Positions 32,550-40,884 of a DNA stretch of 64,000 nt are shown one piece after another. Position 1 is the stretch's first letter, and every line of letters begins with the position of its first letter. The position numbers and the translations under genes were made by a program. The notes below the pieces were generated by a model that did not search any database, had not been told where the DNA came from, and saw nothing but the letters and a program-made list of their open reading frames with translations. The stretch is from Pseudescherichia sp031987975 (GTDB taxonomy: Bacteria > Pseudomonadota > Gammaproteobacteria > Enterobacterales > Enterobacteriaceae): positions 124,001-188,000 of the forward strand of contig NZ_DALZYX010000007.1 in the NCBI RefSeq assembly GCF_031987975.1. Reading direction: 5' to 3'.

Positions 32550-33732
32550 CAGAAGTCTGGCCCGGTTTTGCGACTGCCCGCGCCACGATGACCGCAACCA
32601 CCATCAGCGCCAGCACCACCATCATGGCGCTGCGCAGCCCGTAGTGCTCACCCAGGAAGCCCAGCAGCGGCGGCCCCACCAGAAATGCCAGATAACCGGT
32701 TGTCGCCACCACGCTTACGCGGGTCGCGGCATCCGGCCCGGTGTCGCTGGCGGCGGAGATGGTCAGCGGGAAGCCAAGAGACGCGCCCAGACCCCACAGC
32801 AGCACCGATACGCCAGCCACCCAGGCGCTGTCGACGAAAATAATCAGCGCAATCCCCAGCCCGCCCATAATGGCGCTGGCCCGCACTACCGTAACGCGGC
32901 TGTAGCGGTCGATAAACCAGCCGCCGGTAAAGCGTCCGACGGTCATGCCGAGGGTAAAGCCGGTGTAGATCAGCGATCCGGAGGTTGGGGTAAAGCCGTG
33001 GCCGTCGACCATCAGCAGCGGCAGCCAGTCGTTGGCGGAGCCTTCGGCAAAGGCCATCGCCAGTACTACCACGCCAATCAGCATCAGCTGGGCATCACGA
33101 TAGAAGGGACGACCTTTGCGTTCGTGCTGCGCTTCGCCTGCATCATTGCGCCCGGTGCCGTCAGGGATAGCGGTAATCGCAATCAGGATTGGCACGATGG
33201 CTACCAGCGCCGCCAGCAGCACGTGCAGGGTTGCGGTTACCCCCCAGGCGGTGAGCGTCATGCCGATACCCGCCCCCACCAGCGTGCCGAGGCTGTAGAA
33301 GCCGTGCATCATCGGCAGCACGGTTTTGTTCATCTTCTGCTCTACCACCGCGCCTTCGATATTAATCGCCACTTCGGCTGCCCCCAGGCTGCTGCCAAAC
33401 AGCGCTAGCCCAACGGCAAACAGCAGCGGTGAGGCAAACCACAGGGCGAGACTCAGCACCATCATCCCGAAGACCGACAGTGACATGCTGGCGCGAATGA
33501 CGTTGCGGGTGCCGAAGCGTTTGACCAGCCACGCGGAGGAGAGAACGCCGCTCATCGAGCCGATAGAGAGGCCAAACAGCACCGCACCCATCTCAGCGGT
33601 GGAGACCGACAGGATGTCGCGAATGGCCGGCGTGCGCGTAGCCCAGGAGGCCATCAGCAGACCGGGTATAAAGAAGAAGGTGAATAAAGCCCACAGACGA
33701 TGGTTCAGGGCAGAGCGAGAAGAGGAAGTCAT
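32512..33732 (-). CDS. ybjJ: MFS transporter YbjJ
   Basis: 406 residues (E. coli 402). A 12-segment major facilitator protein of the Fucp/YbjJ group with unknown substrate; conserved segments are SWATRTPAIRDILSVSTAEMG, WLVKRFGTRNV and FGSSLGAAEVAINIEGA. The Ser/Pro-rich last 15 residues fall in the overlap with mdfA. In K-12 it forms an operon with rcdA (ybjK); that gene is absent here, replaced by foreign sequence. Confidence 0.9.
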   Translation of the reverse strand: MTSSSRSALNHRLWALFTFFFIPGLLMASWATRTPAIRDILSVSTAEMGAVLFGLSIGSMSGVLSSAWLVKRFGTRNVIRASMSLSVFGMMVLSLALWFASPLLFAVGLALFGSSLGAAEVAINIEGAVVEQKMNKTVLPMMHGFYSLGTLVGAGIGMTLTAWGVTATLHVLLAALVAIVPILIAITAIPDGTGRNDAGEAQHERKGRPFYRDAQLMLIGVVVLAMAFAEGSANDWLPLLMVDGHGFTPTSGSLIYTGFTLGMTVGRFTGGWFIDRYSRVTVVRASAIMGGLGIALIIFVDSAWVAGVSVLLWGLGASLGFPLTISAASDTGPDAATRVSVVATTGYLAFLVGPPLLGFLGEHYGLRSAMMVVLALMVVAVIVARAVAKPGQTSASRSESAPPTGP

Positions 33733-33814
33733 AGCGTTTATCTTTGTTATCGGTTTTGGCGTCGCTTAACAGTAGCAAGATTTGGCGAGGATTGCAGGGG
33801 AAAGGAGGCCAGCT

Positions 33815-33848
33815 TGTAGGCCTGGCAAGCGCAAGCGTCGCCGGGCAG
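33815..33848. repeat. REP-like palindromic element
   Basis: TGTAGGCCTGGCAAGCGCAA and the following bases to CGCCGGGC fold as a GC-rich imperfect hairpin of the enterobacterial REP kind. It marks the left junction of the AT-rich insertion. Confidence 0.7.
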
Positions 33849-33855
33849 GCTATAA

Positions 33856-34053
33856 CCAGGCAAAAAGGATATATTTAATTCGTTACCAGCTAGCGGCCAT
33901 TGGCTACAAGAAGCGCATAAAAAATTAGGCAACTATAAAGCTGTTAATAAATTAAAGCTTACTTTTCCAGCCGTTGTTGTTAAAATCGCTGGAGCAGCTT
34001 CAGAAGATTCATCAATAAGTCAAATATCAATGGCGGACTGTTATATTAGATGA
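33856..34053 (+). pseudogene. 3' remnant of an unidentified gene
   Basis: An open frame of 65 codons with no start codon at its beginning; translation reads GKKDIFNSLPASGHWLQEAH, then KKLGNYKAVNKLKLTFPAVV and ends SQISMADCYIR. Its stop overlaps the next gene's ATG (ATGA), the usual coupling of operon genes. The left end stops abruptly at the REP element. It seems to be the tail of the first gene of an acquired pair whose front has been deleted. I do not recognise the product. Confidence 0.55.
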
Positions 34054-34724
34054 GGGGTTTCATTTTGTCTCGAGAGGGTTTTTTTAATTTGATATTTAAT
34101 AGCGCATATGTACACGGTATGTTAACGATGCTCGCTATTGTTGCCATTATTTGGTTTTGCCGTCGTTTTAAAAACTTGGCAAAAATTTTCTATGTGGTTA
34201 AAGGCGGGTTCAGCGACGCTTGTGCAGAGCTGGCTATCATATTTTCAAGCTCAAAAAACACAGATGAAGGAACTCTTGAAAACATTAGTCGGGCTGCAAA
34301 TCATTTTCAATTTAGACTGCAGAAGTTGATTTTCTTAGGATTAATATTCATTCTATGCCTTAAAGGTTTTTTTGAGATCCTTCAATCTGTTGGTATTTTT
34401 AGCCAAAATCTTTATGAGCTAAGAAGTTCTCACGCCTATGTCGCTAATTTTTTGGAAATGAAGACTCTTGTTTATGTTGCCGCAGCGTTAGCAATATCGT
34501 GTGGGATTCAATTGGCATATATGTTGATTACCGATGGCCCTGATGAAGCAGTCGAGCCATTAATGCTAGGCATAGCATCTACAATACTTTTAATTCTTTC
34601 TGACAGCAATGCTCAAAACTGGACCTCCGATCGTTCTTTTGCAGTAATAATGCTGGTTGTATGTATTCCTATATTATTTGCCTGCTCGCGATGGATGGAG
34701 AGGGTACGCAAAGATAAAAAGTAA
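34050..34724 (+). CDS. Unknown AT-rich inner-membrane protein
   Basis: A 224-residue membrane protein with about four or five helices: MLTMLAIVAIIWFC (near residue 25), LIFLGLIFILCLKGFF (near 95), LVYVAAALAISCGIQLAY (near 145), LMLGIASTILLILS and FAVIMLVVCIPILFACS at the end. I do not recognise the family. It is far more AT-rich than the host genes and translationally coupled to a truncated upstream gene, both signs of horizontal transfer. By its place beside a truncated partner it could be an orphan immunity or resistance protein, but this is speculation. Confidence 0.6.
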   Translation: MRGFILSREGFFNLIFNSAYVHGMLTMLAIVAIIWFCRRFKNLAKIFYVVKGGFSDACAELAIIFSSSKNTDEGTLENISRAANHFQFRLQKLIFLGLIFILCLKGFFEILQSVGIFSQNLYELRSSHAYVANFLEMKTLVYVAAALAISCGIQLAYMLITDGPDEAVEPLMLGIASTILLILSDSNAQNWTSDRSFAVIMLVVCIPILFACSRWMERVRKDKK

Positions 34725-34874
34725 TTATAAGCATATATTTTTTAAGATGTTGATAGCCAGAGTTGCTTGGCCAAATGTTATTTGTTGGTTGAAAAATGAG
34801 CGCAAATTTTTCATATCAGAGTTCACACAAGATGCTGCAAGCCTGTAGCTCTAAAGTGACTAACCCCTACAAAC

Positions 34875-34954
34875 AAAAAACCCATCAACCTTGAACCAAA
34901 GATGGCGGGGTTGATGGGCTCCACAAAATGGGGACATCAAAGAAAAGCAGTGGC
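34875..34954 (-). ncRNA. rybB: RybB small regulatory RNA
   Basis: The minus strand reads GCCACTGCTTTTCTTTGATG at its 5' end, then TCCCCATTTTGTGGAGCC and a final terminator hairpin CCCATCAACC...GGTTGATGGG followed by six T's. This matches E. coli RybB almost throughout; I recognise the seed (the 5' 16 bases) as unchanged. RybB works with Hfq to silence outer-membrane-protein mRNAs when sigma-E is active. It stands upstream of ybjL, as in K-12. Confidence 0.95.
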
Positions 34955-34959
34955 AATAG

Positions 34960-34987
34960 TTATGACTGGCACTTCTATAAAAAGTTC
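34960..34987 (-). promoter_or_regulatory. Sigma-E promoter of rybB
   Basis: On the minus strand GAACTTTT (34987-34980), a 13-base spacer, and GTCATAA (34966-34960), six bases before the RybB 5' end. This agrees with the sigma-E consensus GGAACTT ... TCTGA/GTCWAA and with known control of rybB. Confidence 0.8.
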
Positions 34988-35030
34988 GCGTGATGCCAGA
35001 AAATTTTTACGCAACCGCCTTTCTTCAGAG

Positions 35031-36716
35031 TTATCCGAGGCCGGGCCAGATGATGACGATGAGCGTCCCGGCTAAGGTCAGCAGCACGTTGGCGATGGCG
35101 TAGGTGCCCGCATAGCCGAGCGCGGGAATGTTGCTCCGCGCGGTGTCGCTGATAATCTCCATCGCCGGGGCGCAGGTGCGTGCCCCCATCATCGCGCCGA
35201 AGAGCATGGCGCGGTTCATCCGCAGCACGTAGGCGCCGAACAGGAAGCAGATCACTACCGGCACCAGGCTCACCAACAGCCCGGCGACCAGCATCTGTCC
35301 GCCCACCGCGCCAAGACCGTGGCCGATGCCGCTCCCGGCGCTCAGGCCGACGCCCGCCATAAAGACCATCAGGCCAAACTCCTTCACCATGTTCAGCGCC
35401 CCCTGAGGGATATAGCCGAAGGTAGGGTGGTTGGCACGCAGGAAGCCGAGCATGATCCCGGCGAACAGCAGGCCCGCTGCGTTACCGATGCCAAAGCTAA
35501 ACGAGCTGAACTGGAAGGTGATCATGCCGATCATCAGGCCGACGATAAAGAAGGCACAAAATGCCAGCAGGTCGGTCACCTGGCTGTGAATAGAGATGAA
35601 GCCGATGCGGTCGGCGATGGTTTTTACCCGTCGCGCGTCGCCGCTCACCTGCAACACGTCGCCTTTATTGAGCACGATGCTGTCGTCGATAGGCATCTCG
35701 ATCTGGCTGCGGATCACGCGGTTCAGGAAGCAGCCGTGGTCGGTGAGCTTCAGCTGGGCGAGGCGGCGGCCCACCACGTTGTGGTTCTTCACCACGATCT
35801 CTTCGGTAACGATGCGCATGTCGAGCAGGTCGCGGTCAAAGACCTCTTTACCGTTACGGAAGCTGGGGTCGAGGCGGGCATGGGCGTCAGGGTAGCCCAC
35901 CAGCGAGATCTCATCTCCCATCTGTAAAACTGCATCGCCGTCCGGGGTCGCCAGAATGCCGTTGCGACGAATACGCTCAATGTAGCAGCCGGTCTGGCGG
36001 TAGATCCCCAGCTCGCGCAGGTTTTTGCCGTCGGCCCATGCCACCAGCTCCGGCCCTACGCGGTAGGCGCGGATCACCGGAAGATAAACTTTGCGATTAG
36101 CGTCGGTATCGAGACCGCGCTCGCGGGCGATCTGCTGGGCGCTGGTCTGGAGATCCTGATGCTGTAGCTTCGGCATATAGCGCGCGCCGAAGATCAGGCT
36201 AACCAGCCCGATAAGGTAGGTCAGGGCGTAGCCGAGGCTGAGGTGATCCAGCGCGGTGGTGAGCTGACTGCTGGGCATGCCCAAATGGCGTAGCGTATCC
36301 CCCGCACCCACCAGCACCGGCGTAGAGGTCATCGAGCCGGCCAGCATCCCGGCGGTGAGGCCGATATCCCAGCCAAACAGCTTGCCCAGCCCCAGCGCAA
36401 TCAGCAGCGCGCTGCCGACCATTACCAGCGCCAGCATCAGGTAATTCTTGCCGTCGCGAAAGAAAATTGAAAAAAAGTTGGGTCCGGCTTCCACGCCCAC
36501 GCAAAAAATAAACAGCATAAAGCCCAGATTCAGGGCGTCAGTGTTAATGGCGAAATGCTGCTGGCCTAATAATAGCGAAACCACTAAAACGCCAATGGAA
36601 TTACCGAGTTGTACCGAGCCTAACCGTAATTTTCCGAGGCACAGGCCCAGCGCCAGCACCACAAATAATAACAGTATGTAATTCCCATTTAACAAATCTG
36701 CGACGTTTATATTCAC
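35031..36716 (-). CDS. ybjL: Aspartate-alanine-exchanger-family transporter YbjL
   Basis: 561 residues, as in E. coli. Inner-membrane protein with two blocks of membrane segments around two cytoplasmic RCK_C (TrkA-C) domains (about residues 200-375), a layout of the AAE transporter family (PF06826). GAGDTLRHLGMPSSQLTTAL and PHLGY-type repeats are kept. The start codon is GTG at 36716. Substrate unknown; ArcA/peptide roles have been proposed for homologues in E. coli. It is transcribed towards rybB. Confidence 0.95.
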   Translation of the reverse strand: MNINVADLLNGNYILLLFVVLALGLCLGKLRLGSVQLGNSIGVLVVSLLLGQQHFAINTDALNLGFMLFIFCVGVEAGPNFFSIFFRDGKNYLMLALVMVGSALLIALGLGKLFGWDIGLTAGMLAGSMTSTPVLVGAGDTLRHLGMPSSQLTTALDHLSLGYALTYLIGLVSLIFGARYMPKLQHQDLQTSAQQIARERGLDTDANRKVYLPVIRAYRVGPELVAWADGKNLRELGIYRQTGCYIERIRRNGILATPDGDAVLQMGDEISLVGYPDAHARLDPSFRNGKEVFDRDLLDMRIVTEEIVVKNHNVVGRRLAQLKLTDHGCFLNRVIRSQIEMPIDDSIVLNKGDVLQVSGDARRVKTIADRIGFISIHSQVTDLLAFCAFFIVGLMIGMITFQFSSFSFGIGNAAGLLFAGIMLGFLRANHPTFGYIPQGALNMVKEFGLMVFMAGVGLSAGSGIGHGLGAVGGQMLVAGLLVSLVPVVICFLFGAYVLRMNRAMLFGAMMGARTCAPAMEIISDTARSNIPALGYAGTYAIANVLLTLAGTLIVIIWPGLG

Positions 36717-37000
36717 GGAGGCTAACTTCTTGTTTACTAGTAAGCTGTTGAAAGAAATGATGATTTACGCTAATGTTTTACTTACGGCAGCGGACCTGAA
36801 CGTCGCGCTACTGCAAAATAAAACAATGACCGCAAAACAGATCAGGCCGTTAGTTTAATCGTATTAAGAAACAACGGCTAGCTAAGAATCGTGCATTCGC
36901 GTGGGTGCTTTTTGGGCAAGGATTGCCACACTGCTTTATCAAACCGAACGTTCCTTTGGGGCGAAGAAATGTTCGATAGAGGCGATGTCAGGAGGATTAT

Positions 37001-37372
37001 TTGAAGTCTAAACGTGGTTGGGCGGGCGCTTTTTGCTGCTTCCTGCTTTTTATTGTGGTCTACCTGTCACATATATTGAACGTGAGAGGGGCCTTCCAGC
37101 CTGCCGGCCATCCCGAGCTGGGGCTGCTCTTTTTTATCATTCCCGGCGCAATCGCCAGCTTTGTCTCGACAAAACGTCGCGTGGTGCTGCCTGTGGTCGG
37201 GGCGATGTTGGGGGCAACGGTCTGCTTTGTGCTGATGCTGCTCTTCCTGACGCCGATACGCTCGGTCTGGCAGGAGATGGCGTGGCTGTTTAGCGCAGTA
37301 TTCTGGTGCGCGCTGGGTGCGCTCTGCTATCTGTTTATTCGCAGCCTGCTGGTGAGGCGGGGGCGCGACTAA
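37001..37372 (+). CDS. ybjM: Inner-membrane protein YbjM
   Basis: 123 residues (E. coli 125). Four hydrophobic segments: AFCCFLLFIVVYLSHI, LGLLFFIIPGAIASF, LPVVGAMLGATVCFVLMLLFL and WLFSAVFWCALGALCYLFI. The start is a TTG at 37001 with AGGAGG six bases upstream. Function not known. It lies between the divergently transcribed ybjL and the convergent grxA, 15 bases from the grxA stop. Confidence 0.88.
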   Translation: MKSKRGWAGAFCCFLLFIVVYLSHILNVRGAFQPAGHPELGLLFFIIPGAIASFVSTKRRVVLPVVGAMLGATVCFVLMLLFLTPIRSVWQEMAWLFSAVFWCALGALCYLFIRSLLVRRGRD

Positions 37373-37387
37373 CGCCCCCTAAATGGC

Positions 37388-37657
37388 TTACTGCTCGGCA
37401 AAGAGACCCAGATGCGCTTTGGCATAGGCTTCAAAATCGGTGCAGCCACCAATATGCTTCTGATCGAGGAAGATCTGCGGCACGGTCTCAACGGGCTTGC
37501 CAACGGTCTTTTCCAGATCGGCTTTGGTGATCCCTTCCGCATGAATATCGACATAGCGATAGCTAAAGTCGTCACGCTCGTTACTCAGTTTATCTGCCAG
37601 CTCTTTTGCGCGTACGCAATAGGGACAGCCAGGGCGTCCAAAGATTACAGCAAACAT
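37388..37657 (-). CDS. grxA: Glutaredoxin 1
   Basis: 89 residues (E. coli 85). Reduces ribonucleotide reductase and other disulphides with glutathione; active site CPYC (GRPGCPYCVRAKEL), cis-Pro in TVPQIFLDQ, glutathione-site GG at HIGGCTDF (E. coli has HIGGYTDF, so Tyr is changed to Cys here). In E. coli it is under OxyR control. Between it and rimK there are only 209 bases, where K-12 has ybjC and nfsA. Confidence 0.95.
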   Translation of the reverse strand: MFAVIFGRPGCPYCVRAKELADKLSNERDDFSYRYVDIHAEGITKADLEKTVGKPVETVPQIFLDQKHIGGCTDFEAYAKAHLGLFAEQ

Positions 37658-37866
37658 ACTCTCTCCTTAACGTTAAGCCTGATAGTGATTAGGGGTATCA
37701 TGCCGATTACCACAGGTAATAGAAAGAAGGTTTTGCCTGTCGTTTCGATGCCAAAAGGCTATGTTTCTCTAAAGCGGGGCGACGCGATAAATCCCGTTCA
37801 TCCTGCGTCTCGCTGGGTGTATGATAGTGGCGCAGCTGTGACACTGTCATTGTAGAGAGGTGCAGG

Positions 37867-38769
37867 GTGAAAATTGCCATATTGTCCCGGGACGGAACGC
37901 TCTATTCGTGTAAACGTCTGCGTGAAGCGGCGCAGCAGCGGGGCCATACGGTCGAGATCCTCGATCCACTCTCCTGCTATATGAACATTAGCCCGGCGGC
38001 CTCGTCGATCCACTATAAGGGTCGTCAGCTCCCTTACTTTGATGCCGTGATCCCGCGCATTGGCTCCGCTATCACCTTCTACGGTATGGCGGCGCTGCGC
38101 CAGTTCGAGATGCTCGGCAGCTACCCCCTTAACGAATCCGTCGCCATTACCCGCGCCAGAGACAAGCTACGCTCACTCCAGCTGCTGGCGCGTCAGGGGA
38201 TCGATCTGCCGGTTACCGGCATCGCCCACTCTCCGGATGACACCAGCGATCTCATCGACATGGTCGGCGGCGCGCCGCTGGTGGTCAAATTGGTGGAGGG
38301 TACCCAGGGCATCGGCGTGGTGCTGGCGGAGACGCGGCAGGCGGCGGAGAGCGTGATTGACGCCTTTCGCGGCCTGAACGCCCACATCCTGGTGCAGGAG
38401 TACATTAAAGAGGCGAAGGGGTGTGATATCCGCTGCCTGGTAGTAGGGGATGAGGTGGTTGCCGCCATCGAACGGCGGGCGAAAGAGGGCGATTTCCGCT
38501 CTAACCTGCACCGGGGCGGCGTGGCGACGGTGGCTAACATTACTCTGCGCGAGCGAGAGATGGCCCTGCTGGCGGCACGTACCCTGGGGCTGGACGTGGC
38601 CGGGGTGGATATTCTCCGTGCCGATCGTGGGCCGCTGGTGATGGAGGTCAACGCCTCGCCGGGCCTTGAGGGCATTGAGAAAACTACCGGGGTGGACATC
38701 GCCGGGAAGATGATCGCCTGGATCGAGCAGCAGGCGACCCCCGGCTTTTGTCTGAAAACGGGCGGCTAG
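37867..38769 (+). CDS. rimK: Ribosomal protein S6 glutamate ligase RimK
   Basis: 300 residues, as in E. coli. An ATP-grasp ligase adding glutamates to the C-terminus of ribosomal protein S6 (it also makes poly-alpha-glutamate). Blocks: AVIPRIGSAITFYG, PLVVKLVEGTQGIGVVL (ATP lid), ILVQEYIKEAKGCDIRC, RSNLHRGG and VMEVNASPGLEGIE (Mg2+ ligands). The start is GTG 37867. In K-12 it is in an operon with ybjC-nfsA-ybjN; here it must have its own promoter in 37658-37866. Confidence 0.95.
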   Translation: MKIAILSRDGTLYSCKRLREAAQQRGHTVEILDPLSCYMNISPAASSIHYKGRQLPYFDAVIPRIGSAITFYGMAALRQFEMLGSYPLNESVAITRARDKLRSLQLLARQGIDLPVTGIAHSPDDTSDLIDMVGGAPLVVKLVEGTQGIGVVLAETRQAAESVIDAFRGLNAHILVQEYIKEAKGCDIRCLVVGDEVVAAIERRAKEGDFRSNLHRGGVATVANITLREREMALLAARTLGLDVAGVDILRADRGPLVMEVNASPGLEGIEKTTGVDIAGKMIAWIEQQATPGFCLKTGG

Positions 38770-38856
38770 GCGCTTTTCCGGCAGTATAAATGGTATACAG
38801 GGCGTTTTTTGCGTAAGCTATGCCCGCAAATTTTTCTACAGAGGTCACCCCCTATT

Positions 38857-39336
38857 ATGGATTCACTCGTCGTACCCAGTCTGGATACCTTGCGTCATTG
38901 GCTTGACGAGCTGGGCATCAGTTTTTATGAGTGTGACACCTGCCAGGCGCTACACCTGCCGCATATGCAAAACTTTGACGGCATCTACGACGCCAAGATC
39001 GATCTGGTTGATGATATTGTTCTCTTCTCAGCGATGGCAGAGGTCAAGCCCACGGCGCTGCTGGCGCTGGCGGCCGATCTCTCTGCAATTAACGCCAGCT
39101 CGCTGACGATTAAAGCCTTCCTCGACATCCAGGATGATAATCTGCCGAAGCTGGTGGTGTGCCAGTCGCTGTTCGCCGCCCCGGGCGTGAATCTGAAGCA
39201 GTTTGCCTGGTTTATGCGTCACAGTGAGGAACAGGTTTCCATGGTGATCCTCGAAGCCTGTGCGCAGCAGCTACTGTTTAATGCAGAGGAAGACGAGGCC
39301 GTTGCCGGTGAAACGGTGCGCAATTTTCTTCACTAA
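38857..39336 (+). CDS. ybjN: YbjN family protein
   Basis: 159 residues (E. coli 158). A cytoplasmic protein of type-III-secretion-chaperone-like fold; in E. coli it affects motility, biofilm and acid resistance when overproduced. LPHMQNFDGIYDAKIDLVDD and SLTIKAFLDIQDDNLPKLVV are well conserved. ATG 38857 has GAGGT upstream; the frame extends to 38809 but without homology. It probably shares a transcript with rimK (87 bases apart). Confidence 0.92.
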   Translation: MDSLVVPSLDTLRHWLDELGISFYECDTCQALHLPHMQNFDGIYDAKIDLVDDIVLFSAMAEVKPTALLALAADLSAINASSLTIKAFLDIQDDNLPKLVVCQSLFAAPGVNLKQFAWFMRHSEEQVSMVILEACAQQLLFNAEEDEAVAGETVRNFLH

Positions 39337-39685
39337 ACCCTGATGACATTAGCGCAGTCGCTGCCATAGCGGCTGCATTCTTCCCCGCTTTTATTCTGCC
39401 TTTTCTGCCCCCTGGCAGTTTTATTCACCGCCATGATGCCGCTATCGGACGATGGCATAGACAAATAGTGAATAAAAAATTGATAAAACCCGGTTTTTTA
39501 CCTGACCTATAGCCTCTAACCCTGGCTACAGTTATTCTTGCGCTGCTTTAAAAAGCTTGCAGCGTCTGCCGGGTGGCGTCTCAAACCCGAAGCTGTGCAG
39601 AGTGATAAAGTATGCACGATTCTTGCATATCTTTAATGCGTATATTTAGTTCGTATATTCACGAGCTTTCCAGAAGGAATGAGAT
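39337..39685. other. Intergenic region before potF
   Basis: 349 bases without a gene. It has the ybjN 3' end, short GC-rich palindromic pieces, and the sigma-54-like promoter at 39612-39627. Alternating purine/pyrimidine AT-rich sequence precedes the potF ribosome site AGAAGGAA. Confidence 0.6.
39612..39627 (+). promoter_or_regulatory. Sigma-54 (RpoN) promoter of potFGHI
   Basis: ATGCACG-ATTC-TTGCA fits the consensus TGGCACG-N4-TTGCA at all bases except the first two, 59 bases before potF. The E. coli operon belongs to the nitrogen (NtrC) regulon. I did not find clear NtrC enhancer sites. Confidence 0.65.
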
Positions 39686-40795
39686 ATGACCACCCTGAGT
39701 AAAAAATGGTTGTCCGGTCTGGTGGCGTGTGCGCTGATGGCGGTCTCCGCCGGCACGCTGGCCGCTGAGCAGAAGACGCTGCACGTGTATAACTGGTCTG
39801 ACTATATTGCCCCGGATACGGTGGCAAACTTTGAAAAAGAGACCGGTATTAAGGTTGTTTACGACGTGTTTGACTCCAACGAGGTGCTGGAAGGCAAGCT
39901 CATGGCGGGTAGCACCGGCTTCGATCTGGTTGTACCTTCAGCCAGCTTCCTTGAGCGCCAGCTGACCGCAGGCGTGTTCCAGCCGCTGGATAAGAGCAAG
40001 CTGCCAAACTGGAAGAACATGGATCCAGAAGTACTCAAGCTGGTGGCGAAGCACGATCCTGATAACAAGTACGCGATGCCGTATCTGTGGGCTACCACAG
40101 GCATTGGCTATAACGTCGATAAGGTAAAAGCCGTGCTGGGCGACGTGCCGGTGGACAGCTGGGATGTAGTGCTGAAGCCGGAAAACCTTGAGAAGCTCAA
40201 GAGTTGCGGCGTCTCCTTCCTCGATGCACCGGAGGAGATCTTCGCCACCGTGCTGAACTATCTGGGCAAAGATCCCAACAGCACCAAAGCGGACGACTAC
40301 ACCGGCCCGGCGACCGATCTGCTACTGAAGCTGCGTCCAAATATCCGCTACTTCCACTCCTCCCAGTACATTAACGATCTGGCTAACGGCGATATCTGCG
40401 TGGCGATCGGCTGGGCAGGGGATGTCTGGCAGGCGGCGAACCGGGCAAAAGAGGCGAAAAACGGCGTCAACGTCTCCTATATCATTCCGAAAGAGGGGGC
40501 GCTGGCCTTCTTTGACGTCTTCGCCATGCCGAAAGATGCTAAAAACACGGAAGAGGCCTATCAATTCCTTAACTACCTGATGCGTCCGGACGTTATCGCC
40601 CACATTAGCGACCATGTCTTCTACGCTAACGGTAACAAGGCCTCTGTGCCGCTAATCAATGCCGAAGTACGTGAGAACCCGGCGATTTTCCCACCGGCTG
40701 ATGTCTTCGCCAAGCTCTTTACCCTCAAGGTACAGGAGCCGAAAATCGACCGCGTAAGAACCCGCGCGTGGACCAAAGTGAAGAGCGGTAAATAA
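39686..40795 (+). CDS. potF: Putrescine-binding protein PotF
   Basis: 369 residues (E. coli 370). Periplasmic substrate-binding protein of the putrescine importer PotFGHI. Signal peptide to AAEQ (residue 26-28). LHVYNWSDYIAPDTVANFEKE and VPSASFLERQLTAGVFQPLDKSK, the Trp/Ser/Asp putrescine-box residues (SDY, FLDAPEE, IGWAGDVWQA) are kept. ATG 39686 with GAAGG. Followed by an RNA hairpin and then potG. Confidence 0.95.
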   Translation: MTTLSKKWLSGLVACALMAVSAGTLAAEQKTLHVYNWSDYIAPDTVANFEKETGIKVVYDVFDSNEVLEGKLMAGSTGFDLVVPSASFLERQLTAGVFQPLDKSKLPNWKNMDPEVLKLVAKHDPDNKYAMPYLWATTGIGYNVDKVKAVLGDVPVDSWDVVLKPENLEKLKSCGVSFLDAPEEIFATVLNYLGKDPNSTKADDYTGPATDLLLKLRPNIRYFHSSQYINDLANGDICVAIGWAGDVWQAANRAKEAKNGVNVSYIIPKEGALAFFDVFAMPKDAKNTEEAYQFLNYLMRPDVIAHISDHVFYANGNKASVPLINAEVRENPAIFPPADVFAKLFTLKVQEPKIDRVRTRAWTKVKSGK

Positions 40796-40802
40796 GACCG
40801 TA

Positions 40803-40826
40803 TCCGGTGGCGTTCGCGCCACCGGA
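40803..40826 (+). repeat. REP-like hairpin with UUCG loop between potF and potG
   Basis: TCCGGTGGCG and CGCCACCGGA pair perfectly around TTCG. A very stable stem between the gene for the abundant binding protein and the ABC components; such elements protect the upstream mRNA from 3' decay. It has no T run. Confidence 0.75.
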
Positions 40827-40884
40827 CATCAGGCACCGTTTTAGTGCATTTGCACCTGTTTATCTGTATGCCGGAGAGCATCCC

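Noticed and set aside
34657..34848. 63-codon frame after the unknown membrane protein
   Set aside because: Overlaps the end of the membrane-protein gene in another frame, has no ribosome site and no recognisable protein.
35180..36680. Long opposite-strand frames over ybjL and other high-GC host genes
   Set aside because: They mirror real genes in GC-rich DNA and code for Arg/Ala/Gly/Pro/His-rich sequence with no family likeness.
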